From Sthenelais limicola (taxonomy: Eukaryota > Annelida > Polychaeta > Phyllodocida > Sigalionidae), in assembly GCA_942159475.1 (NCBI GenBank), contig OW804094.1:49534966-49598965 (forward strand): 64,000 bases of DNA, read 5' to 3'. Position 1 is the stretch's first letter. Each line of letters starts with the position of its first letter. Positions 33,900-45,049 of this stretch are shown one piece after another. The position numbers were made by a program, and so were the translations under genes. The notes beneath the pieces were generated by a model that did not search any database, was not told the origin of the DNA, and saw nothing but the letters and a program-made list of their open reading frames with translations.

Positions 33900-36000
33900 T
33901 CTCGTCACCAAAAATTGACAGCATATATAGATTGTTCAAGCCTCCATCTAGGGGGCGGGGTTTAGGGGGTATGCTCCCCAAGGAATATTTTGGCAAAAAT
34001 GAGTGCTGATTTTTGGGGCCATTAGGGCAATACCTTAAGCATACAAAAGTTACTTAAGATCCAACTTTATTTTCATCGTCCTAGGCTACATATTACCAAT
34101 GTTCAGTACTGCCATTTTAATAATTATCCAGGTATAGTTTTTTTGTGTCCGCCAGCCCGAAATACATCAGTATTTCCCCCTATTTACATAGTTTTTCCTA
34201 AGAATTTAGGCATGGAGGTAAAAAAACCAACTGGATTTTAGGGCCTTAACAATGAAGAAAAATTAAGGGAGGCCCAATAAAAGCTGGAAATAAATCAAAA
34301 TATTTATTCGAACATAGTTTAAACTTATTTTACCATTGAGCCTTGACCCTGGCTACTCCATTATCTGTTTTTTATTCGTTTACCATGGATTTTTGGCATA
34401 GTAATAATGAAAATATATGTTAGGAACTATAAATGTCAGTGTCATCATGGGCGTTATATTATTTGGGTACAAAGAAAGAAAGAATGTTATTTTATTATTT
34501 CCTACTTGTGTGATTGAACTTCTGTCAATGTGGGGTAATTTGCAGGTGGATAAATTTATGTGTGGGCGGGTAAATCTCTGCATTCAGTTTTATGGCCGAA
34601 GCCAGGGGCCGAAGCTCCAAGTTATTCAAAACTGCAGTTTGTATAGCATTTAGCCTATTAAAACTAACAAATGTAGACACCAACCAACGAAAGTTAAAAT
34701 TAGCCTCTTTATCAAAAATAAGAGAAGTAGGCCTACATATTCTAGATCTCGCATACTCTTGATTAGCAGGGATGATGAAAATATTGATAAGAAAATCAGG
34801 ACCCTAGGGTCAAATGATAAGAAACCTTTCAAAATTAGGACGCACGGATTGAATAAAGAAATCCCTTTTATATATGACCCTTTTTTACTTGAATAATATG
34901 GAGAAGAGAGGCTTTAGATATAAAAGTAGAAAGGATTTCATGGTCTTTTTAAGAATGGTCTACATGCATAAATTATTATAGAGTTTTCATACATTTATTT
35001 TCTCATCTATAAGTAGCTTCAGCGTGGCTGAGAATAGTGTATATACAGGCCTACATAATGTTCTTGCTGAATAAAAGAATAAAAATCTTTAAATACAAAT
35101 ATAAACTTAATTTCTTCTTAGCTAAAGCTGTAAAAGCCTATTCATAATTGTTTCTATTTCTTCCTATATTTTATGCGATCAAAGTAACAAGATTATATTG
35201 TCATCTAGACGATATTTAACCCCGCCAAAAGCTTAAAATGCACCAGAGAGCAAGGAAAACCCTCTGGCTTCTGGGGCCGCCTAGGGCCCCAGACCCCACG
35301 CCTTAGGGGCTGGGTTAGTGTCCCGCATGCCTTATCCAAAATGTTGGCATCTCTGATAATCAGCCAATATAGAAAGTTACAACAGTTTCAAGCCTGTTTG
35401 GTTCAAGGAATATATACAGTCCTGGTAAAATAACCAAGTTTTCGAATTTCAAAACATTCATGCACTCTCTCCCTCTTCATGTTTACACATAGCACAACGC
35501 TCAAACTCACTGGCCACGCTTGCCTCCTTGCTCCCCATGCTCAGCCACTAGCGCTGAATCATCCTGTCCTGCCTTGTACGTATGGTGCGAGACAGGAAAG
35601 GAGGGAGAGGGGACACCAGGGTGGGTTCGTGGGTAGTCTCATAGACAGGGAGAAAAACGACAAATATAAGAACAAAAACAGAAAATAAATTAATATCCTG
35701 TAGACCTATATAGCGGGCTCATTTCTGGATAGGAAGGGGAGGACGGAGGCGTAGAATATATAGGTGTGACTTAGTCATCAAACCTGCCTCTTCATCTTAA
35801 GATTTGAGAATTGTCAGTCTGTCTAGTATTGGGACATACGCAGAGGCAGGTTGTTCGTGACTAGTAGGTGTGACTGTGAGTTAAGTTAGTGATGGGAGGA
35901 GGAGCGAGGCAGTGGGCCTATAACGTTACTACTAATACCGCCCACCCTAAACCACCCTTCGCTAGATTTCTAATGGATATGCGATTTATGAGAAAGTATA
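33900..36000. other. No gene recognised
   Basis: About 2.1 kb of AT-rich DNA, with GC-rich patches at 35220-35330 and 35580-35660. Frames are short and lack domains. Nothing here supplies an obvious first exon for the minus-strand gene. Confidence 0.4.
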
Positions 36001-36079
36001 CTTACACAAATCCTCTTGCGTCGTCTGATTAATATGATGATGAACTGCAATGTCAGAAAAAGAATTTGTTTCTGTGTTG

Positions 36080-36215
36080 GAGACGGTTTGGAAAACAACA
36101 AAATGGCCGCCAGCTGTTTGTTTAGTCACTGCAGAACCCGCCAGAAGGTGCGATCAGGTATTTGCCACCAGAGGTCGTGGTCCATTGCAGCCGTAGCGAG
36201 GCGTCGTAGTCTATA
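36080..36215. promoter_or_regulatory. YY1-like site in a GC-richer patch
   Basis: 'aacaaaatggccgccagc' (36098-36115) contains the AAnATGGCnGC core bound by YY1 at many animal promoters. Its orientation can serve either strand; the reverse reading points towards the minus-strand gene about 2.7 kb away. No transcript start or exon could be tied to it. Confidence 0.2.
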
Positions 36216-36240
36216 AACAAAAATAGTCTACAGATAGGCC

Positions 36241-37634
36241 CTACCATATTTCCTTGAATGAGTGCCCCCGGTAATGAGCATGGAAATTATATAGTTTTAC
36301 TTTCTTAGAACCTCTTGTAGGCCTATATGAGCAATTTGTGAAAATATTCCAAGCTATAAATATAATCGGCATTTGTACAAGAGAATGATAGGCCTAATTA
36401 ATATTTGCAAAGTTTAGCCTAGGCCTATAATTTTATAGCCTATTTGATCTATGATAGGCCTAGATAGTTGATGTCTTGATATCTTATAAAACTTGATTAT
36501 TATTGGTACTGTATTTTTTGTAGCCTATTTATTTATTGGTGTTTCTTACACATTTAAACCTTTTCAGAAAAAGATTTATGCAAATATCAATTTATTTATC
36601 GATGAAAAGCAAGAGCCCTGCTATGGCACCATAATTATTCCAAAATCATTGTTAACAGTGCTCTAGAGCTGGCAATAATTTTTGCAAATGTTTTAAAAGA
36701 ATGAAATTAATGTACTAGGCCTAACAATGGAAATTCATATAGCTAATTATGGTTTGATCAACCATGCATAAATTAATTGGAAAGTTAACTAAAGTGATTT
36801 TTTATTCGGCAACATAATATTTCAGAATAATGAGTTTTTTTCCCGAAATTATTGGCTACTATTTTTTAAACAGTAGTTTGGATAGCAAAACCTCCGTTTT
36901 TTATGTGTGGTGCTGGCATGAAAGTAAGCATTTTGTGATCTCATGATTAAAAAAAATTAAAACAAAAGTCGTAGAACACTTCTCCCTAGATGATTTTTGC
37001 CCCCATATATTCACAAATACCAAAGAAAATTATCTCAGATAAGTATTAATTTGACCAACACCTGATGAAGCCCAAACCAGGGCGAAAGCTTGTGAATAAA
37101 CCATAGAAAATCATAACACAGGGTTTTATTCCATCCCATTAAGGAAATATCAATTATATACAACCCGGCCCCCCTAGTATAACACGATCACTTCTCACCT
37201 TCAAGTATTAATTTGGCATAATTATATCCCAAATCATATCTTTTTTTTCTTTTTTTTTTTATTTCGTTAAAGGCCAATATAATATTTAATACATTACAAA
37301 ATACGCTCTGTCCGTCATGGATGGTTCTCAGGCGTTGCCTCTCGAAATAAAAATAAACAGAAAACTGTATCCAAATTACCTCTTAAAATTCTAGTATACC
37401 TCTATTCAATACCTTTCTATTCAAAAAACATCACAGTGTCAAATATCATTCCTCAATTTCTCTTGTACATATCAAAAAATCTTCATAAAACATATAGGCC
37501 TATAAACAGTGTAAATTAAACCAGGTGCATTTTCAAGGCCCAGTGCTTTTTAGTAAATCATTCTCTGCCCCCTGCGCTCATTCAAGGCCCTGCGTTTATT
37601 CATGGACCTGCACTTATTCAAGAAAATACGGTAG
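36241..37634. mobile_element. TIR element with CTACCRTATTTYCTTGAATRAGTGC ends
   Basis: The left end 'ctaccatatttccttgaatg' and the reversed right end 'ctaccgtattttcttgaata' match over about 25 bp, and related 'ttgaatgagcgc' words follow inside the right end. 1.39 kb, AT-rich, no transposase. The target duplication is unclear. It contains a fragment with a hammerhead-like core at 37062-37087. Confidence 0.65.
37055..37165 (+). ncRNA. Hammerhead-ribozyme-like core in a retroelement 3' fragment
   Basis: CTGATGA (37062-37068) is followed by a 4-bp stem GCCC/GGGC (37070-37073 with 37080-37083) closed by a 6-nt loop, then GAAA (37084-37087): the conserved core order of a hammerhead. 'tgaataaa' and a pyrimidine-rich tail follow, as in Penelope-like elements, some of which carry hammerheads. 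Stems I and III and the cleavage site were not demonstrated, so activity is unproven. Confidence 0.35.
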
Positions 37635-38299
37635 CCTTGCTGCCTGCCTAAAAGACGTAACCAGGAAAACGTCAAATTTGTGACGCAATTAACTCAGTGC
37701 AGCCAGTATTACTCCTAATATTTGACTTTGTATTGATGGTCATTTATAAGATAGGGTCCATCAAGCATTATTGTATTATTTGAGAATCACATATATATAG
37801 GCCCTATTCATCTGTATAACCCAAACATTCTTAACACTTCTATCACAAATAATAGTTAAAACCAAATCCGCGCCCACAACTAAAATACAAGACAATGAAG
37901 CTACAATAACAGGCAACATTACCTGCCACTGCTCACTCACCTGCATGGCATTCACACCTAAGGTCGCACATATTTTAAATCTGAAAGCATGGCTGTCTTC
38001 CTAACAGTCAGAGGGTGCTGTGATATTTTTTGAATTCAAATTGGAAGGGAGTAATGAGCAATCTATATAATTTATAGTGAAAAGTAATATTTTAAGTTTT
38101 TACAAGTTTTTATATCGATTCAAATGACTTGATGCGGTCGTAAATGATGCGGATTGTAAATCTGAAACATGGCCGTCTTTCTGACATTCAGGGCTGGTTC
38201 TGGGCTAATTTTTATGTTCAGATCGGAATTATTTTCTGGAAATCTCACCCATCTACCAATGGGTCAATATCAAGCATTCAGTAGTGTCACGCATCCAAA

Positions 38300-38510
38300 A
38301 CTCAATACGAAAAACGGAGCGCGAATACGGAGCATATCATATTTCGTCTCCGTGATTCAAATGACCGTTTTTCGTATCAGAAGTTCAGGCAATTTCGTCA
38401 CCACAGCTCACCAGTAGCGTTCGCGGTGCTCGGTAGACAAAAATCGTCACACTGAAGACGAAAAAGCTTGCCGCTCCGTATCGCGCGGGTACGGTGCGCG
38501 GGAGAGTGTA
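38300..38510. repeat. Right TIR and subterminal repeats of the 11.9-kb candidate
   Basis: The terminal 34 bp mirror the left end. Inside are CGTTTTTCGTATC words in both orientations (near 38306 reversed, 38365 forward) and CGTCTCCG/CGTCACAC variants. It is less regular than the left side. Confidence 0.75.
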
Positions 38511-39497
38511 CTTGGCCTGTAAATGAATAAAAAAACACCCCAAAACAAGTCATCAATCAACAACGACAAAATACAACAATAAATACCTTTATTTTCATCT
38601 GACCGCTGTCTGCCTATCACCATAATTGTAATTTGACTACCGAACCTTAACCAACATTATCTGCTATTGGCTAGCACTCTCTCCGTCAGTAGTAGGCATA
38701 TAAACTGGCACCTGGAATGTATGGCATATAGGCAATTATATCAGATTGTTTGGTTGTTATCATATAGAAATGAGTGAGATCTGCCTATTTTATATGTATA
38801 CACGTATCAACATATGTGGTGATACGCCCAATACCGAAGGGACTTGTTTTGATTGGTCGCGTAAATCAAGTTGCGCCAATCAATGAGGCTCATTTCATGA
38901 GGCTCATTTCATGACGCTACGTTGTAGGCACTGTTTTTGCCGAGTCGGAGAGTTGTGAGAAAGGTAAATAATGATTCATCAAGATTTTGGGACGTTTCTG
39001 TCAGGGTATGACCTTCAGAAGAAGAAATGAATTAAAAGAATTAAAGGGCAATCAAGGATGCATATAATATACAGAGTTATGGGGTAGGATCAAATATAAT
39101 TATAAGCAGTTGGTGCAGAAGCACTATGTATCTAACGCATACCTTTTTCTGTAATACATAACATCTTTCATAACAAAACAAAACTACTCCCACCATCCAA
39201 AGGGCCGGGATGGACGTTGGGTTAACCTAGAATATATCGAGCCCACTCCTATAAGAGGCCTCACCCAAATAAACACTCTGATTCCTTATATTTCCAATAT
39301 ATACGTCTGCAACATTTCAGAAGCCAGGAAGAGAGCTCTAGAGAGTATTGAGTCGAAGATGTTGGAATGGTCACTGTCCTCTCCTGTGTTCACCTATGTG
39401 TTCTTCACTAATGACAAAATGTGTCGGTGGGTGGAGAGACAGGCACGAAATCGTGTTTTTTTGTTTGGAGCTTACCATTCTTAGGGAATTGCGAAAT

Positions 39498-39832
39498 TGG
39501 GATGTGTTCCAGGAAAATGAGTCACAAGTCGTACACATGGGATTTAGTGATTTATTCACAAGATCTTTTGTTGGAGAGTTCTCATTTTTGGAGGGCTTAG
39601 CGCTTCAAGTCGCATGAATTTGAAGACAGTGCTTGAAATATATCCTTGTGTTCGGAAGGTCATCCCATGAAGTACATTTAATGACTTTACTGGTAATTGC
39701 CCTTCCAGAATTATTGCAAACTTTTTTTCCAACATAAACATATCAAACATGAAATGTTGAAACACTTCTTAAATGTCCTTAATGTTTCATTGGAAAAAGC
39801 TTGATCTCATCTTTTCAAATATCTCAATCTTT
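39498..39832 (-). mobile_element. TIR-A copy, reverse, right end lost
   Basis: Left end 'gatgtgttccaggaaaatga', then the family body in reverse order through 'gatctcatcttttcaaatat', where similarity ends at 39832 without the second inverted repeat. The two overlapping frames here are not genes. Confidence 0.75.
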
Positions 39833-39876
39833 CATTATTAGGAATTTACATACCTGAAGATGGTAATTTTCTCATT

Positions 39877-40100
39877 GATTTTTTAGTTACTCAATGAGTT
39901 GGTCACATTACGAATTTCTCGCTTTAAGTGAGGATTCATTATCATAATATAACACACTACAATATTACAATACAACACTAAACTATCTCATCGATTATTA
40001 CTCAATGAGTTACTCACATTACGATTTCTCGCTTGAAGTGAGGGTTTGTTATCATAATATTATAACTACAATACTACAATACTACAATAATATAATATCA
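39877..40100. repeat. Tandem duplication, ~117-bp unit
   Basis: 'ttactcaatgagtt...tcacattacgaatttctcgctt' at 39892 recurs at 40009. Both copies are followed by 'gtgagg', 'ttatcataata' and an (acaatacta)n stretch. 'actcaatgagt' is itself palindromic. Confidence 0.75.
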
Positions 40101-40377
40101 CGCTTTTTTCACTCTATCATCTTTCTGTAAGAACTGGTCATTCGCCAGATAGTAGTCTCTCTTCAAATATCTTTTAAATTCTTTCCTAGTTTTAGTGGAT
40201 CGAACATTTGTCAGCAAACTATTCCATAGATTAGGCATTGAGAATAGGTAGGATTTCCTATAAATTTCATTTCTCAGGCGCGGGACCTACATTATATATT
40301 GCCTTCTGAGAGGCTTCTAAGATTATTTTTCGTGTGTCTTTATACACTTCCTTCCTCATTCTCAAATATGCTATTTC

Positions 40378-40471
40378 TAGAGAACATTTTAACAAGGAGA
40401 TCTGAATAAAACTCTTTGAAAAATATCAATTTTGCCACTTGTGACTTATTTTCCTGAAACACATCACAAAT
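40378..40471 (+). repeat. TIR-A right-end fragment
   Basis: 'gagaacattttaacaaggag' followed by the terminal 'cttgtgacttattttcctga' and 'aacacatcacaa'. Confidence 0.7.
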
Positions 40472-41059
40472 GATATTTGGGCAGATACCCATTCTAGGGA
40501 GAATGATCCTGTATAACTTTGTCGGTGGTATAAAGCTTAACCATCGTAGCATTCCCCTGGTATAGTCGTGTACATTATCTCCTAATGTACTCAAGCTAAA
40601 TCTACATATAGGCACTGCATGAATTTAGACCTAACTTATGGTAGATTGTGCAACGTTATCCAACCCAGTGTTGTGGAGGCCGATGCACTATGGTGATAAT
40701 AGTGAGGGAACAAAGAGGTTAATAACCGACCACAGGATGGTTTGATACTCTAATGTCCCTTACCTGATGTGGGGAGACGGTAGAGCAAATCCCTTTGTGA
40801 TGTCAGAATAGGGTAATAGTGTTACTGTTCAGATCATGTATTTCAGATTATCGAGAGAGATAAAGCACTTTAATGATAGATTAGTCGCACATAATGAACT
40901 TGTGAATTGCTTCCCCCACCCCCACCCCTGGGGTATGGGGAATATCCTGGGCATTTGGGAAAATGTGATGAAATCTCCGACCACTAGGGCAAGAATAGTG
41001 TGTAAATTCCGAAAGAGCGCATTAATTTTTATATTTTATATTCTTATTTTTATTTTTGA

Positions 41060-41204
41060 AGAAAGAGTTTGCAATATTTGATACAGTCTTGAAATTCGGT
41101 GCAGCTATTCATACGACGTTGGGCGGTAGATACCGTAAAGATGTAAATAAATCACATTGAAAATTTTGACTTGTGACTCATTATCCTGTAACACATCACA
41201 TATG
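41060..41204 (+). repeat. TIR-A right-end fragment
   Basis: From 'gtttgcaatatttgata' through 'cagtcttgaaattcggtgca' to the terminal 'gtgactcattatcctgtaac' and 'acatcaca'. The middle is shortened. Confidence 0.7.
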
Positions 41205-41741
41205 CATCTACTGAACTATATTCTTAGATTTACCCGATTTAGTAAGAAACTGAAGAAACTGAAGCTATGATAATAAGATGTATAAACAATAGTGACTGAT
41301 AAATTCCCTAAATATCCCTCTTTACTCAATTCATTACTGTGCTAATGTTGAGCAAGCTAAAGCAATCCATTATTCTACATCTATCTACTCTTACATTCAG
41401 ATGCAGAGCTGACTGATTAAATCACCCTGTTCCAGTATAATTGCCTTTCATTTGTCAATTAAGGAGACATCTATCATACTTTGTCCTGTGCTTTGTCGAC
41501 AAACTTAATATCGGAAGTGTTCTATATCTGTAAGTCAGAGCAGTAGTCGGTTTTCAACTAAGAATTTGAATTTGATATCTTCAATATGGATCTCCGATCT
41601 AAGAGCTCATTGTCAAGCTTATATCACTATCCTATGTGATGTTTTGTTCAGAAAGATGAGTCACATGCCGCAAAGAATGGATTTTGAGATATCATTATAC
41701 TGTAAGTGTACTAATGTTTGAGCAGTAGTTACTTCCGATAT

Positions 41742-41921
41742 CATTAATAGAACCCCGGACACAATAGAGAGACAGTAGATGGAGAACAATAATTTTATTG
41801 AATGAATAACATGATATAATTATGATATAAAATAAAATTATTGCAGGATGAATTGATTAATGAAATACATTAATCAATGAATAAAGGTAAATATATTTTT
41901 TATTAAAGTTATATAATGTGC
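41742..41921 (-). repeat. Ngaro split direct repeat B2
   Basis: Matches 42147-42325 over about 180 bp from 'cattaatagaaccccgg' to 'ttatataatgtgc', with few differences and small indels. It is the outer repeat at the element's 3' edge on the minus strand. Confidence 0.9.
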
Positions 41922-41966
41922 AGGAGGGAAGGTGGAGAGTAGATAAAGAAAAAGTGGGTGGGTGGG

Positions 41967-42146
41967 GTCAAAAATTAGAGGGTACGTCCATCCGTCCCTG
42001 AGGTTTGAGGAGAAGTGGACGGGTGGAGGAAGAAGGAGGAGGAAGGAGGAAGTGCGGGCGGAAGTGTTGAGAGGGGTAGTGGTTAGTGAAGTATCCTCTA
42101 GGTGTCATCAATGATCCGCCATTTGGCAGACGCCTCATGACCAGAC
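41967..42146 (-). repeat. Ngaro split direct repeat A2
   Basis: Matches 49702-49881 from 'gtcaaaaattagagggtac' to 'cgcctcatgaccagac', with only a few substitutions. It abuts B1 directly and is separated from B2 by a 45-bp purine-rich spacer. Confidence 0.9.
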
Positions 42147-42325
42147 CATTAATAGAACCCCGGACACAAAAGAGAGACAGTAGATGGAGAACAATAATTT
42201 TATTGAATGAATAACATGATATAATTATGATATAAAATAAAAATATTGAAGGATTAATTGATTAATGAAATACATTATCAATGAATAAAGGTAAATATAT
42301 TTTTCATTAAAGTTATATAATGTGC
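42147..42325 (-). repeat. Ngaro split direct repeat B1
   Basis: Counterpart of 41742-41921. It lies about 90 bp beyond the YR stop codon, where the family places it. Confidence 0.9.
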
Positions 42326-42415
42326 CAAGTCTCCATGTAAGTGTATGGTGAGTGGCGGGTGGGACAGAAGAGTGTAAGTAGGTCTGAGGGATGGGGAAGG
42401 GAATGGTAGGGATTA

Positions 42416-43390
42416 TTAGGGGTTTTGGAGTGCGTTAGCCAGCGCGTTGTGCACAATGTTTGTAGAGTCTGTTTTTATGTAAGAGGTATGTGCCCTGCTC
42501 CTCCAGCCGCCATACTGTTGTATGGCTAGCTCTGACTGCCCCTGGAGGAATGCCTCTGTTGCAGCTGATTTTCTGAGTGAATGTAGTGAATACTTAGATG
42601 GCTCCAGGCCTAGCGCCTGGAGTGCATTTGCCCATTGATTTTTAATGTAAGATGCCGGCATCGGGCTCTTTTGGCCCATGAAGGTTCAGAACGGCTGTTG
42701 GTTGCTATAAGTTGGAACAGTTTTAAACATATTCTGTATGGCCTCCACAGGACACCACTGCTTGTTGTCGGTGGGGTATAGGCGCCTCACTTGATTCTGG
42801 TTGTATTTTTGAGCGTTTTTAGCATGTTTGATATTTAGCACAATGTGGTCTTCGAAGATTGAGACATCTCCCCTGGTGAGGTGTCTGGTTGGATCGAAGG
42901 ATTTGACTGATGGTGGGGCTATTTCAGATTGTCTTAGTGCCCCATAGTAGAGCGTGAGCACTGCAGCTTTAAGGGACACACCCTCTTCCGCATGTTGTAG
43001 GACATTGACTGCGTCTCTTAGTATTCCCATGGGGACAGCATCCTTCGGGTTTGGAACATAATTGGTCGTTCTCTCAATAGCATCGACCGCTAATTTTACC
43101 CTATGATGATCTAGGGCCTCAGGGCTGATCTCCCTTCTTCTTAGGTGTTCCCTGATGGCTGACAAGTGGTTTTTAATTGTTGCGGGGCATCTGATGTGGG
43201 AGGCCAGGTATTCTATGTATCCACATACGGTGTGATGGGTAGTCTCCTCAATGGGGGTCTTTAACTGCCTCAAGAAAGACAGAAAAGTCATCACCGCACT
43301 CCTCCTATTGTTGTTCGTGCCCTTTGCCCTTGTAGCTTCCTGCCTCTCGGTAGCTTTCTCCAGCAACAACTGGAGCGCCGGATCTGCGGA
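42416..43390 (-). pseudogene. Tyrosine recombinase (YR) of the Ngaro element
   Basis: A site-specific recombinase that integrates the circular cDNA. The N-terminal SAM-like core-binding domain lies in the first ~120 residues (TIKNHLSAIREHL). Catalytic residues are visible: Arg in GALRQSE, His and Arg in HSLRKS, Trp in GGWRS and the nucleophile Tyr in HTSYIK, giving a complete R-H-R-W-Y set. A single in-frame TGA at 42686-42688 separates the first Arg from the rest; the frame is otherwise continuous to the stop at 42416. The 5' end is cut by the LINE insertion at about 43390, so the first ~25 codons of the longer open frame (to 43462) are antisense LINE and not recombinase. Confidence 0.85.
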
Positions 43391-43395
43391 GTATA

Positions 43396-43778
43396 GAGGG
43401 ATTAATGTAATCCCAATCCCGAAAAAAGGCAACGCCAAATTTGTTACTAACCTCAGACCCATCTCACTAACCCATATTATCAGTAAAGTTATGGAAAAAC
43501 ATGTGAATAATCAGATTCAATCATACCTTGACGATCACGATATATTAACCACTTATCAAGGCGGGTTTAGAAAAAATGCCTCTACTACTAAAACTTTTTA
43601 CCTTCTCCTTTATAAACTACTATGTAACCGTAATGCCAAACAAACTAGTTCTCTTGTATTCTTTGACTTTCAAAAAGCCTTTGACTCTATAGACCATGAC
43701 ATCCTTTTAAAGAAACTTACCTACTATCACTTCCCAGCTTGGTTCTATACTTGGACCAAAAATTACCTTATCAATCGC
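43396..43778 (+). pseudogene. Nested LINE reverse transcriptase, upstream part
   Basis: RT motifs NLRPISL, GGFRKNASTT and motif A VFFDFQKAFDSID (catalytic Asp in FDFQKAFD). Open until the LTR element breaks it just after a YLINR motif. The 204-residue frame that contains it begins in Ngaro antisense DNA and ends in LTR-element DNA; only the middle is RT. Confidence 0.8.
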
Positions 43779-43792
43779 TGTAATGATCTAGG

Positions 43793-44664
43793 ACCATTCA
43801 CGTTAAACACTGGGGCCTGTGGGAAGTTCTTCAGTATAGGCCTCTGTGTTTGTTGGATAAGTTGATTCAGAGTCGGTTTTGCAGGGGTTTGTAAGGGGGT
43901 TTGAAAGTTATCGTTTAAACCAGGGGTCTCGAATGGGTAATAAGGCCCCTGATTAATTTGATTGGCTTGATTAACCTGATTAGCTTGGTTAATCCTCGGA
44001 GAAGGAGGTGTTGGTTCTCTAGGTGTTAACACTCTCTCTCTCTCTGATTATTTAAGTCCCTTTCATCAATCTGGTTTTCCTCTACAGCATTCCCCTCAAT
44101 ATTATTATCAACGTTTAAACCAACCTGTGGCTGATCTTCCTGCAAAGCCTGTGCTTGTTGATTCACAACTGGATTAACTGCTTCCACAGCTGGGTCAGGC
44201 TCCTGCCCTTCCTCTAGGTTAAGTTCAACTCGTTCTTGATGATCTTGCTCGTCTTCAACGAGCTGCTCCTCTTCGTCTGACACGTCCTCTATCTGTTGCT
44301 CGTGCCCAATATTGTTTCCAGCCAACTGCTGTACGTTTCTGTTAATAATTTCGTCAATTAAGTCCACATTAATATCGTTGTTCACTACCTCCTCCTGCTG
44401 ATTATCACGAACTGGTGGTGGAGGTAATGGAATTGCTCCTGGGTTTAATCTTGCATTCACATTTGGAACATTTTCCATGTCCTGAGGCACCTCGTAAGGG
44501 TCTTCAAAGTCCAATTGCCTCGGCTGCTGATTCAAGATTTTGCCTCGATTCTCTCGTCTTTGTCCTCTCGTGACTATTGCCTGCGGTAACGCTGCTAAAC
44601 GCTCAACAGATCGTTTAATCTTGTCGAACAAGGCCAACTCAGGCGTATTCACAGCCTCTTCCAT
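43793..44664 (-). pseudogene. Gag-like acidic, Pro/Gln/Asn-rich ORF, frameshifted
   Basis: Starts at 44664 (MEEAVNTPELALF) with a basic patch (RGQRRENRGK), then a long Glu/Asp/Gln/Asn-rich region. At 44026-44045 a (GA)n microsatellite shifts the frame; the protein continues as a Pro/Asn/Gln-rich tail (RINQANQVNQANQ) to about 43793, where the element is truncated. No capsid or zinc-knuckle motif is visible; Gag is inferred from position after the LTR and primer site. The slip at (GA)n could be mutation or programmed frameshift. Confidence 0.5.
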
Positions 44665-44754
44665 AGCTCAAAAACATGCTTCAAATTGCAAATGAACTCG
44701 CTTTTTGTGAGAAAAAAAATCTCTATGTCCAAGATCGAGCAGGTTGTCCGCCAG

Positions 44755-45042
44755 TGTAATGATCTAATGGAAGAAGACTAACGAACGTCTGGTCTTCATG
44801 AGAAGAACGAAGCAACTGTTTAATGGTAATCTCAACTACAGGCTCCTCCAGGAGGTTACATGCATTATCATGAGGGGGCGGAGCCCTTACGTAATATCCA
44901 TGGCATAGCATGTATAAGTAGACTTGCACAGTCCTAGCTAGTTAAGTATAATTAACGATTTTAAGTAATGTGATAATAGGTGATAATTAATAATAATATA
45001 AATATAATGAGGTTACACAATGTTACGTAATGTTACATAACA
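44755..45042 (-). repeat. 5' LTR of the short LTR element
   Basis: 288 bp, minus-strand start TGTTATGTAACATTACG and end CATTACA, followed by 'ctggcggacaacc' as primer-binding-like site. It contains a GC-rich centre with possible promoter function. No full partner LTR is left. Confidence 0.65.
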
Positions 45043-45049
45043 TCGCCAG

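Larger units (their letters stand above)
26612..38510. mobile_element. Candidate 11.9-kb DNA transposon with TA-flanked CACTCTCCCGCGCA ends
   Basis: The left end (26612-26645) and the reverse complement of the right end (38477-38510) agree at 32 of 34 positions. Both begin TA-CACTCTCCCGCGCA and end CCGCGCGATACG. Inside each end the word TTTTTCGTATC recurs. The segment at 26697-26728 matches the reverse of 38304-38332. CAC-initial ends, TA at the border and reiterated subterminal words are traits of the CACTA/Mirage/Chapaev group, but no transposase domain was recognised. The interval contains the spliced minus-strand gene at 29765-33394 and several younger insertions. The alternative is two separate elements of one family that happen to face each other. 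Confidence 0.5.
43779..45042 (-). mobile_element. Short LTR retroelement, deleted, with TCGC target duplication
   Basis: Boundaries are TG...CA, flanked by TCGC at 43775-43778 and 45043-45046. The LINE reading frame is continuous if the insert and one TCGC are removed, which confirms the borders. The minus-strand order is 5' LTR (45042-44755), primer-binding-like site, Gag-like frame. The other end keeps only 12 bp of the LTR ('tgtaatgatcta' at 43779-43790, identical to 44755-44766). The pol region and most of the 3' LTR are absent. The 4-bp duplication fits Ty3/gypsy-like integration. Confidence 0.75.

Noticed and set aside
43391..43462. N-terminal extension of the YR frame
   Set aside because: These codons are antisense LINE DNA; the recombinase begins after the LINE border.
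44723..44929. 68-codon minus-strand frame in the LTR
   Set aside because: It lies within the LTR itself and has no domain; LTRs normally do not encode such a protein.
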